A DNA stretch of 64,000 nucleotides from Pseudorhodobacter aquimaris (lineage in GTDB: Bacteria; Pseudomonadota; Alphaproteobacteria; Rhodobacterales; Rhodobacteraceae), in assembly GCF_001202025.1 (NCBI RefSeq), contig NZ_LGHS01000052.1, positions 131,501 to 195,500 on the forward strand, written 5' to 3'. Both the position numbers and the translations under genes were made by a program. Below are positions 27,038-35,994 of the stretch, in pieces (within the stretch, counting starts at the first letter, position 1; every line of letters begins with the position of its first letter). Below the pieces are notes generated by a model that saw only the letters and a program-made list of their open reading frames with translations, searched no databases and was not told the DNA's origin.

Positions 27038-27068
27038 AAAGCCTGCCGCGATGATCACGGCAGGCTTT
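27038..27068. terminator. Hairpin terminator downstream of secB
   Basis: AAAGCCTGCCG (27038-27048) pairs perfectly with CGGCAGGCTTT (27058-27068) around a 9-base loop. On the minus strand it is followed by a short T-rich stretch, so it most likely ends secB transcription and insulates the import operon. Confidence 0.8.
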
Positions 27069-27101
27069 GAATATCTTTAACTTTCACCAACGGGCGTCAG
27101 A

Positions 27102-27605
27102 TCAGGAAACCGGCTTGTCGGTCTTTTGCTCTTCGGCGCGGCGTGCAAGCTCTGCCCGGTAGAGGGCCAGAAAATCCACCGTGTCGATGTTGAGTGGCGG
27201 GAAACCACCGTCGCGGGTGACATCGGAAATGATACGCCGCACATAAGGGAACAGCATGCGCGGGCATTCAATCAGCAAGAAAGGGTGCATCTGCTCTTCT
27301 GGCACGCCCTCAATATGGAAGATGCCGCCGTAATCCAGCTCCACAACAAAAAGGGTCTCGTCATTGGCTTTGTTCTTGGAAGTCACGCGGAATTTCGTGA
27401 TCACCTCGAACTGGTTGTCCGTGCTGCGCTTGCGGGCATCAAGGCTAACGGCGACCTGCGTGTCGGGCTGGACATCGCCGCCCTGCATGCCGCGTTGCGC
27501 CACAGCGTTTTCAAAGGACAGGTCGCGAACGAACTGGCCAAGAACTTGCATCTTTACCTGTGCTGCGGGTTGTGGCGCGGCTGCGGCACCATTTGCTTCG
27601 GTCAT
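27102..27605 (-). CDS. secB: Protein-export chaperone SecB
   Basis: The 167-aa protein is a SecB chaperone, which keeps preproteins unfolded and hands them to SecA. QVLGQFVRDLSFENA at the start of the fold, LDYGGIFHIEGVPEEQMHPFLL and FPYVRRIISDVTRDGGFPP are family hallmarks. An alanine-rich N-terminal extension is common in alphaproteobacteria. GGGAGATATAGA precedes the start. It follows fxsA on the same strand after 54 bp and ends before a strong hairpin. Confidence 0.96.
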   Translation of the reverse strand: MTEANGAAAAPQPAAQVKMQVLGQFVRDLSFENAVAQRGMQGGDVQPDTQVAVSLDARKRSTDNQFEVITKFRVTSKNKANDETLFVVELDYGGIFHIEGVPEEQMHPFLLIECPRMLFPYVRRIISDVTRDGGFPPLNIDTVDFLALYRAELARRAEEQKTDKPVS

Positions 27606-27659
27606 TCTATATCTCCCAAAAAATTATTGCCTGTGGTTTAGCAGGTGATTGTCGTGGTC

Positions 27660-28142
27660 TCAATGCTCTGTCCAGCCAGAGGGGCGATTGTTTTTCGGGG
27701 TGTCTGGCGCGTCATTTTCCGACACATCAACGTATTCGGCATCAATAATATCGTCACGGGGCGCGCGCGCACTGGTCGTCGAACTCGCGCTGACAACCGT
27801 CACACGCGCGGCAATGGCGGTGATAATCTTTTGGCGCAATTGCGGGATCATCAGCAAGAACCCGACCGTATCGGTGAAAAAACCCGGTGTAAGCAATAAC
27901 GCACCGGCAAAAAGGATCATAGCCCCGTGGGCCAGCGGTGACAAAGGGTCACGCATCTGTGACATGGAACTGCGCAATTCACCCAGAACACGCAGCCCCT
28001 GCCGGCGAACCAGAACCGTCCCGATTATGCCGGTTGCAAGCACAATCGCCAGCGTGGGCCAAAGCGTAAGCCAGCCCCCAACCTGAATAAAAAGGCCGAT
28101 CTCGATCAAGGGAACGACAACAAATGCAAGCAGCAGCCACAT
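27660..28142 (-). CDS. fxsA: FxsA family membrane protein
   Basis: The 160-aa inner-membrane protein matches FxsA, named for suppressing phage T7 exclusion in E. coli; its native role is unclear. Motifs are VPLIEIGLFIQVG near the N-terminus and GAMILFAGALLLTPGFFTD in the second hydrophobic hairpin. The C-terminal tail from about 118 is polar. AAAGGAGG upstream of the ATG is a near-ideal ribosome site. It is divergent from the Tim44-like gene across 151 bp. Confidence 0.9.
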   Translation of the reverse strand: MWLLLAFVVVPLIEIGLFIQVGGWLTLWPTLAIVLATGIIGTVLVRRQGLRVLGELRSSMSQMRDPLSPLAHGAMILFAGALLLTPGFFTDTVGFLLMIPQLRQKIITAIAARVTVVSASSTTSARAPRDDIIDAEYVDVSENDAPDTPKNNRPSGWTEH

Positions 28143-28293
28143 AATCGGGCCTCCTTTCCCGGTTACCCGGTGATTTCTTTACGGTTGGGGCGGTAGACTT
28201 GGCGCACCCCACACCCTACATAAGTATAAGGGGGACAGTTACCAACACCCCAAACCGCATCGGGCCTTTCGCGCCGTCTTTCTGAGGACTGAC

Positions 28294-28953
28294 ATGAATT
28301 CTTCGCTAATCCAACTTCTCGTTCTTGCGGGAATTGCTGTTTTTCTGATCCTGAAGCTGAAAAGCGTTCTGGGAACGCGTGAGGGGTTTGAAAAGCCGCC
28401 CCTTCCGATGGACGATGACAAACCGCGCGCCCGCAAAGGGTTTGAAGTGATCGAAGGTGGGCCCGACCACGATATCGTTGATCATGTCGCCGATGGCTCT
28501 GACGCCGCCAACGCACTTTACGCGATGAAAAATGCCGAGCCGAGCTTTTCGGTAGGTGAATTTCTGGGCGGTGCGCGTGGCGCCTATGAGATGATCTTCA
28601 TGGCGTTTGAAAAAGGTGAAATCGAAGAGATCAAGCCGTTCCTGTCGCCCGATGTCTATGAAAGCTTTGCCGAGGCCGTCGCCGCCCGAGAGGCGCAGGG
28701 CCTGACCGTAGAGGTGAATTTCATCGGCATCAGTGAACTTGCGGTTCAATCCGCTGATTTTGACGCCAGCAGCCGCGAGGGTGAGGTATCCGTCCGCTTC
28801 GTCGCAGAGCTGTATTCCGTGGTGCGCAACAAGCTGGGCGAGATTGTCGAAGGCAGCCCGAACGAGATCAAACGCCAACGTGACGTCTGGACCTTTGCGC
28901 GCCAGATGGGTGCCGATGATCCAAACTGGTTGCTGGTTGCCACCGGCGATTAA
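28294..28953 (+). CDS. timA: Tim44/TimA-like membrane-anchored protein
   Basis: The 219-aa protein has one N-terminal membrane helix (QLLVLAGIAVFLILKL) and a C-terminal Tim44-like domain (about 85-215) with GARGAYEMIFMAFEKG and IEEIKPFLSPDVYESF, ending in VWTFARQMGADDPNWLLVAT. Alphaproteobacterial homologues of the mitochondrial Tim44 domain are thought to act in envelope protein transport or assembly. It sits beside fxsA and secB, as is usual in the group. GTATAAGG near 28219-28226 may belong to its promoter. Confidence 0.85.
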   Translation: MNSSLIQLLVLAGIAVFLILKLKSVLGTREGFEKPPLPMDDDKPRARKGFEVIEGGPDHDIVDHVADGSDAANALYAMKNAEPSFSVGEFLGGARGAYEMIFMAFEKGEIEEIKPFLSPDVYESFAEAVAAREAQGLTVEVNFIGISELAVQSADFDASSREGEVSVRFVAELYSVVRNKLGEIVEGSPNEIKRQRDVWTFARQMGADDPNWLLVATGD

Positions 28954-29015
28954 TGCGGCGCGCTTGTTCGCATCAGGCACCCGGACCTATTTGCGCGCTA
29001 GTCTTGGGGTAGGCC

Positions 29016-29144
29016 ATGGCAGAACTGACGGAGTTTTCTGAACCAAAAGCGCCCGCGGTGGATAGTATCCCTGCCGCGATTGCTGGATTGATCTGCCAAG
29101 GCATAAAAGCACCACAATCCGACAAAGCGACAGAGGCCACCTGA
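29016..29144 (+). CDS. Small ORF of 42 codons before smr, unknown function
   Basis: An ATG at 29016 preceded by TTGGGGTAGGCC opens a 42-residue frame (MAELTEFSEPKAPAV...). Its TGA shares its last base with the smr ATG (TGATG). The spacing suggests translational coupling with smr, either as a leader peptide or a residual gene. The sequence has no signal peptide or domain I recognise. In related genomes mltA usually sits in this position, so this may be what remains after its loss. Coding status is uncertain. Confidence 0.35.
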   Translation: MAELTEFSEPKAPAVDSIPAAIAGLICQGIKAPQSDKATEAT

Positions 29145-29707
29145 TGTCGCGCCGCCGCCCCCTTGGCCCAGAGGAAGAAGCGCTGTGGGATGCCGTCGCG
29201 CGCACGGCAAAACCCATGCATGGTCCTGTTTTCAAACCTGAAAGCAACGCACCCCGTCTACCTGCCGTACCCAAAACCCCTGCTGAGCCACGGATCGCAC
29301 CCTTCCGTCTGGGCGAAAAACCAGGCACTCCGCGCCCCACACCTGCGCCCCCGACAGCGTTGCAGATGGATGCCAAGGCCTTTGGCAAATTGACGCGCGG
29401 AAAACTGGCACCCGAAGCACGGATCGACCTGCACGGCATGACATTGGCCGAAGCGCATCCCGAATTGATCCGCTTTATCCTGAACGCCTATGGCAAAGGG
29501 TTGCGATTGGTGCTGGTGATCACGGGTAAGGGCAAACCGGGGTTGGATACAAGCGTGATGCCGCGGCGTACCGGCGTTTTGCGCCAACAGATGCCACATT
29601 GGTTGCGCCAACAGCCCTTGGCCTCGGTCATCCTGCAAGTCACAGAGGCGCATTTACGCCACGGCGGGCACGGCGCGTTTTACGTCTATCTGCGCAGGTC
29701 ACGATAG
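29144..29707 (+). CDS. Smr/MutS2-type domain protein
   Basis: The 187-aa protein has a disordered, proline-rich N-terminal half and a C-terminal Smr domain (about 95-185). The domain shows IDLHGMTLAEAHPEL, VLVITGKGKP and GVLRQQMPHWL, the LDxHG and GxG motifs of Smr nucleases. Smr domains nick DNA or cleave RNA; the stand-alone alphaproteobacterial form has no firmly assigned role. A perfect hairpin follows directly. Confidence 0.9.
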   Translation: MSRRRPLGPEEEALWDAVARTAKPMHGPVFKPESNAPRLPAVPKTPAEPRIAPFRLGEKPGTPRPTPAPPTALQMDAKAFGKLTRGKLAPEARIDLHGMTLAEAHPELIRFILNAYGKGLRLVLVITGKGKPGLDTSVMPRRTGVLRQQMPHWLRQQPLASVILQVTEAHLRHGGHGAFYVYLRRSR

Positions 29708-29709
29708 GT

Positions 29710-29735
29710 GTCGGGGTGCGCGACCGCACCCCGAC
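29710..29735. terminator. Perfect hairpin between convergent smr and hslU
   Basis: GTCGGGGTGCG (29710-29720) pairs with CGCACCCCGAC (29725-29735) over a 4-base loop. No T-run follows on either side, but its place between two convergent genes fits a shared bidirectional terminator. Confidence 0.55.
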
Positions 29736-29738
29736 TGA

Positions 29739-31046
29739 TTACAGAACGTAACGCGACAGATCGGCGGAACGCGAAAGCTCTCCCAGATGCTCCTCGACGA
29801 AACTGGCGTTGACCTCAATAGTCTCGCCGCCGCGGTCGGGTGCGTTAAAGGACAGGTCCTCAAACACACGCTCGATCACAGTATAAAGCCTGCGCGCCCC
29901 GATGTTTTCGACCGACTGGTTGACCTCAGCCGCGATGCGGGCAAGGGCCTTGATGCCATCCTCGGTAAAGCTGACCGTCACGTTTTCCGTTCCCATAAGG
30001 GCCGTATATTGCAAGGTCAGGGCATTGTCCGGCTCTGTCAGGATACGGACGAAATCATCCTCGGTCAGAGCGCGCAGCTCTACGCGGATCGGCAGGCGGC
30101 CCTGAAGTTCGGGCAGCAGATCCGAAGGTTTTGCCACATGAAAGGCACCGCTGGCGATGAACAGGATATGGTCGGTTTTCACCGGCCCGTGCTTGGTGGA
30201 AACCGTTGTGCCTTCGATCAAGGGCAGCAGGTCGCGCTGCACACCCTCACGGGAAACATCGGCACCGCGGGCATCGGCGCGGGCGCAAACCTTGTCGATC
30301 TCGTCAATAAAGACGATGCCATTTTCCTGCACCGCCTCCAGCGCGGCCAGCTTTACCGCCTCATCATCCAAAAGCTTGTCCGCCTCTTCTGACACCAGCA
30401 ATTCATGGCTTTCGGCCACGGTCAGTTTGCGTTTCTGGGTGCGGCCCATTTTGCCGAACAAGTCGCCAAGGTTCATCATGCCGCCCATCGGCCCACCGGC
30501 GCCCTGCCCCGTGGGATCAAAAGCGGCAAAGGGGTTGGTGGTATCGGCAATCTCCAGCTCGATCACGGTATCATCCAATTCGCCGGCTTTCAGCTTGCGG
30601 CGGAACATCTCGCGGGTTTGTTCGCGGGCGTCCTTGCCGGCGATCGCCTCAATCACGCGATCCTCGGCGGCGGCAAAGGCGCGGGATTTGACATCTTCGC
30701 GCATACGGGCGCGGGTGTCGATCATCGCGGCATCGACCAGATCGCGGATGATGCTGTCGACATCACGCCCGACATAGCCAACTTCGGTAAATTTGGTCGC
30801 CTCGATCTTGAGAAACGGCGCTTGGGCCAGCTTGGCCAAACGGCGGCTGATCTCGGTTTTGCCGACGCCGGTCGGGCCGATCATCAGGATGTTTTTCGGA
30901 TAGACTTCATCGCGCAGGTCATCACCCAAGAGCTTGCGCCGCCAACGGTTGCGCAGGGCCACGGCGACGGCGCGCTTGGCGTCTTTCTGGCCGATGATAT
31001 AACGGTCCAGTTCGGACACGATTTCGCGAGGGGTAAGGTCGGTCAT
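29739..31046 (-). CDS. hslU: HslU, ATPase subunit of the HslUV protease
   Basis: The 435-aa AAA+ unfoldase has [20 protein letters not shown] at the N-terminus, Walker A GPTGVGKT (57-64), an I-domain insert (about 110-230), Walker [11 protein letters not shown] and the C-terminal SRYVL that docks into HslV. It unfolds substrates and feeds them to HslV. AGGAATCCATA precedes the start. It follows hslV by 12 bp and shares its promoter. Confidence 0.97.
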   Translation of the reverse strand: MTDLTPREIVSELDRYIIGQKDAKRAVAVALRNRWRRKLLGDDLRDEVYPKNILMIGPTGVGKTEISRRLAKLAQAPFLKIEATKFTEVGYVGRDVDSIIRDLVDAAMIDTRARMREDVKSRAFAAAEDRVIEAIAGKDAREQTREMFRRKLKAGELDDTVIELEIADTTNPFAAFDPTGQGAGGPMGGMMNLGDLFGKMGRTQKRKLTVAESHELLVSEEADKLLDDEAVKLAALEAVQENGIVFIDEIDKVCARADARGADVSREGVQRDLLPLIEGTTVSTKHGPVKTDHILFIASGAFHVAKPSDLLPELQGRLPIRVELRALTEDDFVRILTEPDNALTLQYTALMGTENVTVSFTEDGIKALARIAAEVNQSVENIGARRLYTVIERVFEDLSFNAPDRGGETIEVNASFVEEHLGELSRSADLSRYVL

Positions 31047-31058
31047 TATGGATTCCTG

Positions 31059-31622
31059 TCAGTCAGTCGCGCTTATGGTTTCCACGGTCAGATTGCCGTT
31101 GGTGTAAACGCAAATATCGGCGGCAATTGCCATAGCCTTTCGGGCCACGTCATCGGCCCCGAGGTCGGTTGTCATCAACCCGCGTGCCGCCGCCAAGGCA
31201 AAGTTCCCGCCAGAGCCGATTGCCGCGATATCATGCTCTGGCTCCAACACATCACCGGCGCCGGTGATGATGAAAAGATCCGTGCCATCCGTCACGATCA
31301 GCATTGCCTCAAGATTACGCAGGTACTTATCCATCCGCCAATCCTTGGCCAAATCGACCGATGCCCGCGCCAGTTGCCCCGGCATCGCCTCCAGCTTTTT
31401 CTCCAGCCGTTCCAACAGGGTAAAGGCATCGGCGGTTGATCCGGCAAAGCCGCAAACCACATCACGCCCGCCCGGCGAAAGGCGGCGCACCTTGCGGGCC
31501 GATCCTTTGATAACCGTTTGTCCAAGGCTTACCTGCCCGTCACCTGCCACCACAACTTCCCCGCCGCGCCGCACAGCCAGAATGGTTGTTCCATGCCAGC
31601 CGGGGAATTTATCTTCTGCCAT
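31059..31622 (-). CDS. hslV: HslV, peptidase subunit of the HslUV protease
   Basis: The 187-aa peptidase is a proteasome-beta relative. The mature N-terminal Thr is expected at GTTILAVRR after removal of about ten residues ([11 protein letters not shown]). [20 protein letters not shown] and [11 protein letters not shown] are family motifs. It degrades proteins unfolded by HslU. GGAGGATGTT precedes the ATG, and a sigma-32-like promoter lies 25 bp upstream. Confidence 0.97.
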   Translation of the reverse strand: MAEDKFPGWHGTTILAVRRGGEVVVAGDGQVSLGQTVIKGSARKVRRLSPGGRDVVCGFAGSTADAFTLLERLEKKLEAMPGQLARASVDLAKDWRMDKYLRNLEAMLIVTDGTDLFIITGAGDVLEPEHDIAAIGSGGNFALAAARGLMTTDLGADDVARKAMAIAADICVYTNGNLTVETISATD

Positions 31623-31646
31623 AACATCCTCCGAATTTCGTGCTCA

Positions 31647-31675
31647 ATATGGCGGTAGGGGCCGGGCTGTACAAG
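31647..31675 (-). promoter_or_regulatory. Heat-shock (sigma-32/RpoH-like) promoter of hslVU
   Basis: On the minus strand CTTGTAC (31675 to 31669) is followed after 14 bp by CGCCATAT (31654 to 31647). This matches the E. coli RpoH pattern CTTGAAA-N13-17-CCCCATNT closely. Transcription would start near 31640, about 20 bases before hslV. Confidence 0.6.
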
Positions 31676-31840
31676 GTGAAGGCGGCGAATTGGCCGGGCC
31701 GCTTTGGCGACAAGGAATAATTGATCGATACATGCGATCTAGGTTCGGATGATGCCGACACCGGTGAAACAAGGGTTTACCTTGCGTGGGCGGGCATAAG
31801 GGGCCAATTATGGTTAAGAACGCGCAAGAAGGGCAGAGCG

Positions 31841-32722
31841 ATGGATATTGAGCAGTTTATCGGTGGGAATGCGGTGTCGATTGCGATCGCCGTTTTCATC
31901 ATTGTTTGTATTTTTCTGGGCGTGCGGGTCGTGCCGCAATCAGAAAAGCATGTGGTGGAACGCTTTGGCAAGCTGCGCTCTGTTTTGGGGCCGGGGATCA
32001 ACTTTGTCGTGCCGTTTCTGGATAAGGTCGCGCATAAAATCTCTATTCTAGAACGCCAGCTGCCCAACGCGATGCAAGATGCGATTACCGCAGATAACGT
32101 GCTGGTAAAGGTAGAAACATCAGTGTTTTACCGGATTATCGAGCCGGAAAAGACAGTTTACCGGATCCGTGATGTGGACGGCGCGATTGCCACCACGGTC
32201 GCGGGGATTGTCCGTTCCGAGATCGGCAAGATGGAGCTGGATCACGTACAATCCAACCGCAGCCAGTTGATCGGCAAAGTGCGCGAACAAGTCGCGGCGA
32301 TGGTTGACGATTGGGGGATCGAGGTGACGCGGGCCGAGGTTCTGGATGTGAACCTTGATGAGGCCACGCGCGCCGCGATGTTGCAACAGTTGAACGCCGA
32401 GCGTGCCCGGCGCGCACAGGTGACAGAGGCCGAGGGTGACAAGCGGGCGATGGAATTGAAGGCCGATGCCGAGCTTTACGCTGCCGAGCAAGAGGCCAAG
32501 GAACGCCGCATCCTCGCCGATGCCGAAGCCTATGCGACCGGCGTGATCGCCGAGGCAATCCGCCTGCACGGGCTGGAGGCCGCGCAGTATCAGGTCGCGC
32601 TCAAACAGGTGGAGGCATTGACAGCCGTTGGACAGGGTACCGGCAAGCAAACGATTATCGTGCCGGCGCAGGCCCTAGAGGCCTTTGGCGACGCCTTCAA
32701 AATGCTGAAGGGCCGGACATGA
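31841..32722 (+). CDS. qmcA: SPFH/band-7 membrane protease regulator, QmcA-like
   Basis: The 293-aa protein has one N-terminal membrane helix (IAIAVFIIVCIFLGV) and an SPFH domain (about 25-200) with VVPQSEKHVVERFGK, LPNAMQDAITADNV and TTVAGIVRSEIG. A coiled coil of Ala/Glu/Arg-rich sequence follows (about 195-250). Such proteins form membrane rafts and modulate proteases such as FtsH. The start at 31841 has GAAGGGCAGAGCG upstream; an upstream ATG at 31721 would add a polar extension before the anchor. It overlaps the nfeD-like gene by ATGA. Confidence 0.9.
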   Translation: MDIEQFIGGNAVSIAIAVFIIVCIFLGVRVVPQSEKHVVERFGKLRSVLGPGINFVVPFLDKVAHKISILERQLPNAMQDAITADNVLVKVETSVFYRIIEPEKTVYRIRDVDGAIATTVAGIVRSEIGKMELDHVQSNRSQLIGKVREQVAAMVDDWGIEVTRAEVLDVNLDEATRAAMLQQLNAERARRAQVTEAEGDKRAMELKADAELYAAEQEAKERRILADAEAYATGVIAEAIRLHGLEAAQYQVALKQVEALTAVGQGTGKQTIIVPAQALEAFGDAFKMLKGRT

Positions 32723-32991
32723 GCTGGTATGGGTTTTGGTGGGTCTGGATCGTTCTGGGGTTCGCGCTTGGCGTGCTGGAAGTGCTTGCGCCCGGCTATA
32801 TCTTCCTTGGCTTTGCCTTGGGGGCGATGGCCACGGGGATTTTGGTTGGCCTCGGGGTTTTGGGCAGCTTGCCAATGACATTGCTGGTCTTTGCATTGGC
32901 CTCCTTGCTGGCCTGGTTTTTAATGCGCAAGATGTTGGGCACACAAGCCGGCAAAGTCAAAATATGGGACCGCGATATCAACGATAACTGA
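32719..32991 (+). CDS. NfeD-like short membrane protein
   Basis: The 90-aa protein has two to three membrane segments (WIVLGFALGVLEVLAPGYIF; LLVFALASLLAWFLM) and matches the transmembrane part of NfeD/YbbK proteins. The soluble OB-fold of longer homologues is absent. NfeD proteins are encoded beside SPFH proteins and work with them, as here. It overlaps the SPFH gene by 4 bp. Confidence 0.85.
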   Translation: MSWYGFWWVWIVLGFALGVLEVLAPGYIFLGFALGAMATGILVGLGVLGSLPMTLLVFALASLLAWFLMRKMLGTQAGKVKIWDRDINDN

Positions 32992-32998
32992 GCGAATC

Positions 32999-33841
32999 TC
33001 AGAACTCCGCGTCAAACAACGCCCGTAGACCGCTACGGTAATCGGGGTGTATCAGCTTTACGCCCAGCTTCTCTTTGATCCGGTCGTTTCGCACGCGTTT
33101 GCTTTCTGCATAAAAACTGCGCGCCATTGGCGTCATCTTTGCCTTGTCCCAGTCTTCGCTTGGGGGGGTCGGCAGGCCCAATAGTTCGGCAGCATAGGCG
33201 ATAACATCCTCAGGCGGGGCCGGGTCATTGTCGCAAACATTATAGGCGCGGCCCGGATCGGGATGCGCGATCGAGGCAGCAAGAACCTGCGCGATATCAT
33301 CAACATGGATACGCGAAAACACCTGATCGGGCTTGAGGATACGGCGCGCTTTGCCCTCTAATACCTTGGCGAAGGGGCCGCGACCGGGGCCGTAAATCCC
33401 CGCCAGCCTGAAGATATGCAACGGCAGACCCAAGGCTTGCCACTGATCCTCGGCCAATACGCGGTGTTGGCCCCGCTGGGTGCTTGGGCTCAGGGGCGTT
33501 TCTTCGTCAACCCAACCACCTTTATGGTCACCGTAAACCCCCGTGGTGGACAAATAACCAACCCATTCCAGATCGGACGCCAATATCTGCGGGCCAAGGG
33601 CCGCCAGAACCGGATCACCACCCGCATCCGGCGCAACTGAGGTCAGCAGATGGCTTGCCTGTTCCAATGCTGGTGAAATATCCTCGGCGGGCCAGATCAC
33701 CGCTTCGACCCCATCCGCGCGCATCTTGGCGGCTTTGTCTGCATTGCGGGTGGTGCCGATGATGCGCCAACCCAAAGGCAACAAAATCCGGGCCAGTCCC
33801 TGCGCAGAATAACCGTGACCAATGGAAAGAAGTGTTTTCAT
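32999..33841 (-). CDS. NAD(P)-dependent epimerase/SDR-family protein (YeeZ-like)
   Basis: The 280-aa protein starts with a Rossmann motif SIGHGYSAQGLA and has the extended-SDR features YLSTTGVYGDHKGGWVDE, FRLAGIYGPGR and FSRIHVDDIAQVLAASI. It resembles YeeZ-type NAD(P)-dependent oxidoreductases, whose substrate is unknown. The usual catalytic YxxxK is not evident. It ends 7 bp from the convergent nfeD-like gene. Confidence 0.8.
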   Translation of the reverse strand: MKTLLSIGHGYSAQGLARILLPLGWRIIGTTRNADKAAKMRADGVEAVIWPAEDISPALEQASHLLTSVAPDAGGDPVLAALGPQILASDLEWVGYLSTTGVYGDHKGGWVDEETPLSPSTQRGQHRVLAEDQWQALGLPLHIFRLAGIYGPGRGPFAKVLEGKARRILKPDQVFSRIHVDDIAQVLAASIAHPDPGRAYNVCDNDPAPPEDVIAYAAELLGLPTPPSEDWDKAKMTPMARSFYAESKRVRNDRIKEKLGVKLIHPDYRSGLRALFDAEF

Positions 33842-33975
33842 AGCGTCAGTATCAAGCCCGCAGCCACGCTATGCAACTTGAATTTGGCAAGGCCAGGCCT
33901 TGAAATCAAAAGGGTTGAAGTCTTATCACAACCCACCCTTAATGTGGCCAGAAAAGCCGCAGGGAAAAAGATCGC

Positions 33976-35457
33976 ATGACCGATAGCACGAACCAACCGA
34001 TTTTGACGCCACAAGATCCACTCAGCGATCACTTCACCTCGGCCAAAGCGGCGGTGGACCGGCTCGAGGCATTATATTTCGAGGCCACGCAATTTTTGGC
34101 AGCACAGTTCAGCGCCGCAGTGACCCAAGGCCGACCTGAGGCGCGGGTGCGTGCATTCTATCCTGAAATCCGGCTGACAACGACAAGCTTTACCCAAAGC
34201 GATTCACGGTTCAGCTTTGGCTATGTGGCGCATCCGGGGACATATTCGACCACGGTCACCCGTCCCGATCTGTTTCGCAATTACCTGATCCAACAGATTG
34301 AACTCTTGATGAAAAACCACGGGGTCGGTGTACAGATCGGCCCTTCGGATACGCCCATCCCCGTACATTTCGCGGTGGCGGGTAATCCGGGCATCTCCAT
34401 CCCGCAAGAGGGTGTTTTGAACTTTAGCCTGCGTGACGTGTTTGATGTGCCTGATCTTGCGACCACAAATGACGATATTGTGAATGGTACCCATGGCATT
34501 TTCGCGGACGGTTCCCGTCCGTTGGCGCCGTTCAGCGCACAGCGGGTGGATTACAGTCTTGCGCGCCTGTCGCATTATACCGCCACCGATGCCGAGCATT
34601 TCCAGAACCACGTGCTTTTCACCAACTACCAGTTCTATGTGGAGGAGTTTGAGGCCTACGCAAGGACCATGCTGGCCGATCCCGACAGCGGTTATTCCGA
34701 GTTTGTCGGCACGGGGAACGCGGTTTTGCGCAGCGCGGATGGCGAGCTGCCAACGCCACTAAAGCTGCCGCAGATGCCGACCTATCACCTTAAACGCGCC
34801 GACGGGCAGGGGGTGACACTGGTCAATATCGGGGTCGGGCCAAGCAATGCCAAAACCGCGACCGATCATATCGCCGTGCTGCGCCCGCATGCCTGGATGA
34901 TGGTGGGCCACTGTGCCGGCCTGCGCAACAGCCAAAGTCTTGGGGATTTCGTCCTTGCCCATGCTTATTTGCGCGAAGATCACGTGCTGGATGACGATTT
35001 GCCCGTTTGGGTGCCCATCCCGGCGCTGGCCGAGATCCAGATTGCACTGGAAAGCGCGGTGGCCGATGTGACCCAATTGCAGGGGTTTGACCTGAAACGG
35101 ATCATGCGGACGGGCACGGTTGCCACGATCGACAATCGCAACTGGGAGCTGCGCGATCACTCTGGCCCAGTAATGCGGTTAAGCCAGTCGCGCGCTATTG
35201 CGCTGGATATGGAAAGCGCCACGATTGCGGCCAACGGCTTTCGCTTTCGGGTGCCTTATGGCACGCTTTTATGTGTTTCCGACAAGCCGCTTCATGGTGA
35301 GTTGAAATTGCCGGGGATGGCCTCGGATTTTTACAAAACGCAAGTGGCACGGCATTTGCAGATCGGCATCCGCGCGATGGAACGCCTGCGCGAGATGCCA
35401 TTGGAGCGCATCCATAGCCGTAAGTTGCGCAGCTTTGAGGAAACCGCCTTCCTATAA
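33976..35457 (+). CDS. amn: AMP nucleosidase
   Basis: The 493-aa enzyme hydrolyses AMP to adenine and ribose 5-phosphate, adjusting adenylate levels. The N-terminal regulatory half contains VRAFYPEIRLTTTSF and RPDLFRNYLIQQIELL. The C-terminal half is a nucleoside-phosphorylase-like domain with NIGVGPSNAKTATDHIA, MVGHCAGLRNSQSLGDFVLA and the active-site stretch ALDMESATIAANGFRFR. Length is normal for the family. It stands alone on the plus strand, before the HU gene. Confidence 0.95.
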   Translation: MTDSTNQPILTPQDPLSDHFTSAKAAVDRLEALYFEATQFLAAQFSAAVTQGRPEARVRAFYPEIRLTTTSFTQSDSRFSFGYVAHPGTYSTTVTRPDLFRNYLIQQIELLMKNHGVGVQIGPSDTPIPVHFAVAGNPGISIPQEGVLNFSLRDVFDVPDLATTNDDIVNGTHGIFADGSRPLAPFSAQRVDYSLARLSHYTATDAEHFQNHVLFTNYQFYVEEFEAYARTMLADPDSGYSEFVGTGNAVLRSADGELPTPLKLPQMPTYHLKRADGQGVTLVNIGVGPSNAKTATDHIAVLRPHAWMMVGHCAGLRNSQSLGDFVLAHAYLREDHVLDDDLPVWVPIPALAEIQIALESAVADVTQLQGFDLKRIMRTGTVATIDNRNWELRDHSGPVMRLSQSRAIALDMESATIAANGFRFRVPYGTLLCVSDKPLHGELKLPGMASDFYKTQVARHLQIGIRAMERLREMPLERIHSRKLRSFEETAFL

Positions 35458-35600
35458 AGGGAAAACCCGACCAACATTCCCCCGATACTGGAATTTGCAC
35501 TTGATTTAGGGCGTAAAAACCTATGTAGCGGGGACATTCGCCCACAAGGGCTGCATATGCCCCCAACAAACGGCAGGGCAGAACAATGGAGACAGGACTA

Positions 35601-35888
35601 ATGAACAAGCCAATGACAAAGACGCAGTTGATTGCAGCGCTGGCCGAAGAAATGGGCACCGACAAGAAGGTCGCAACAACAGCACTTGAAGCAGTGGCAG
35701 CGATTGTGACCCGCGAAGTTGCAAACGGTGGCGCGATCACCCTTCCCGGTTTGGGTAAAATGGCATGCCGCGCACGCCCCGAGCGTCAGGTGCGTAACCC
35801 GGCAACGGGTGAAACCATGACCAAAGCCGCTGACAAGCAGGTGAAATTCACGATTGCCAAAGCCTTGAAAGATTCGGTTAACGACTGA
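35601..35888 (+). CDS. HU-family DNA-binding protein
   Basis: The 95-aa histone-like protein has KTQLIAALAEEMGTDKK in the helical dimerisation part and GGAITLPGLGKMACRARPER followed by RNPATGE, the beta arm that intercalates DNA. It bends and compacts the nucleoid. The start at 35601 has ACAGGACTA upstream; an ATG at 35586 is less well placed. A possible promoter lies upstream (TTGATT at 35503-35508, 17 bp, TGTAGC). A strong terminator follows. Confidence 0.93.
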   Translation: MNKPMTKTQLIAALAEEMGTDKKVATTALEAVAAIVTREVANGGAITLPGLGKMACRARPERQVRNPATGETMTKAADKQVKFTIAKALKDSVND

Positions 35889-35918
35889 TCTTTGCATGCA
35901 GTTTTACTGCATTTGATG

Positions 35919-35952
35919 GGCCGCCCCTTGTTCAACGGGGGTGGCCTTTTTC
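35919..35952 (+). terminator. Rho-independent terminator after the HU gene
   Basis: GGCCGCCCC (from 35919) pairs with GGGGGTGGCC (ending 35946), with one bulge, around a short loop. TTTTTC follows directly, a textbook intrinsic terminator for the HU transcript. Confidence 0.85.
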
Positions 35953-35994
35953 TTTGGCTTGGTGTCTTTTCGTGGCGTTGGACTGGGGGATGGG

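Noticed and set aside
30405-31439. Plus-strand open frame of 344 codons opposite hslU-hslV
   Set aside because: Antisense to two well-conserved genes, no family motif.
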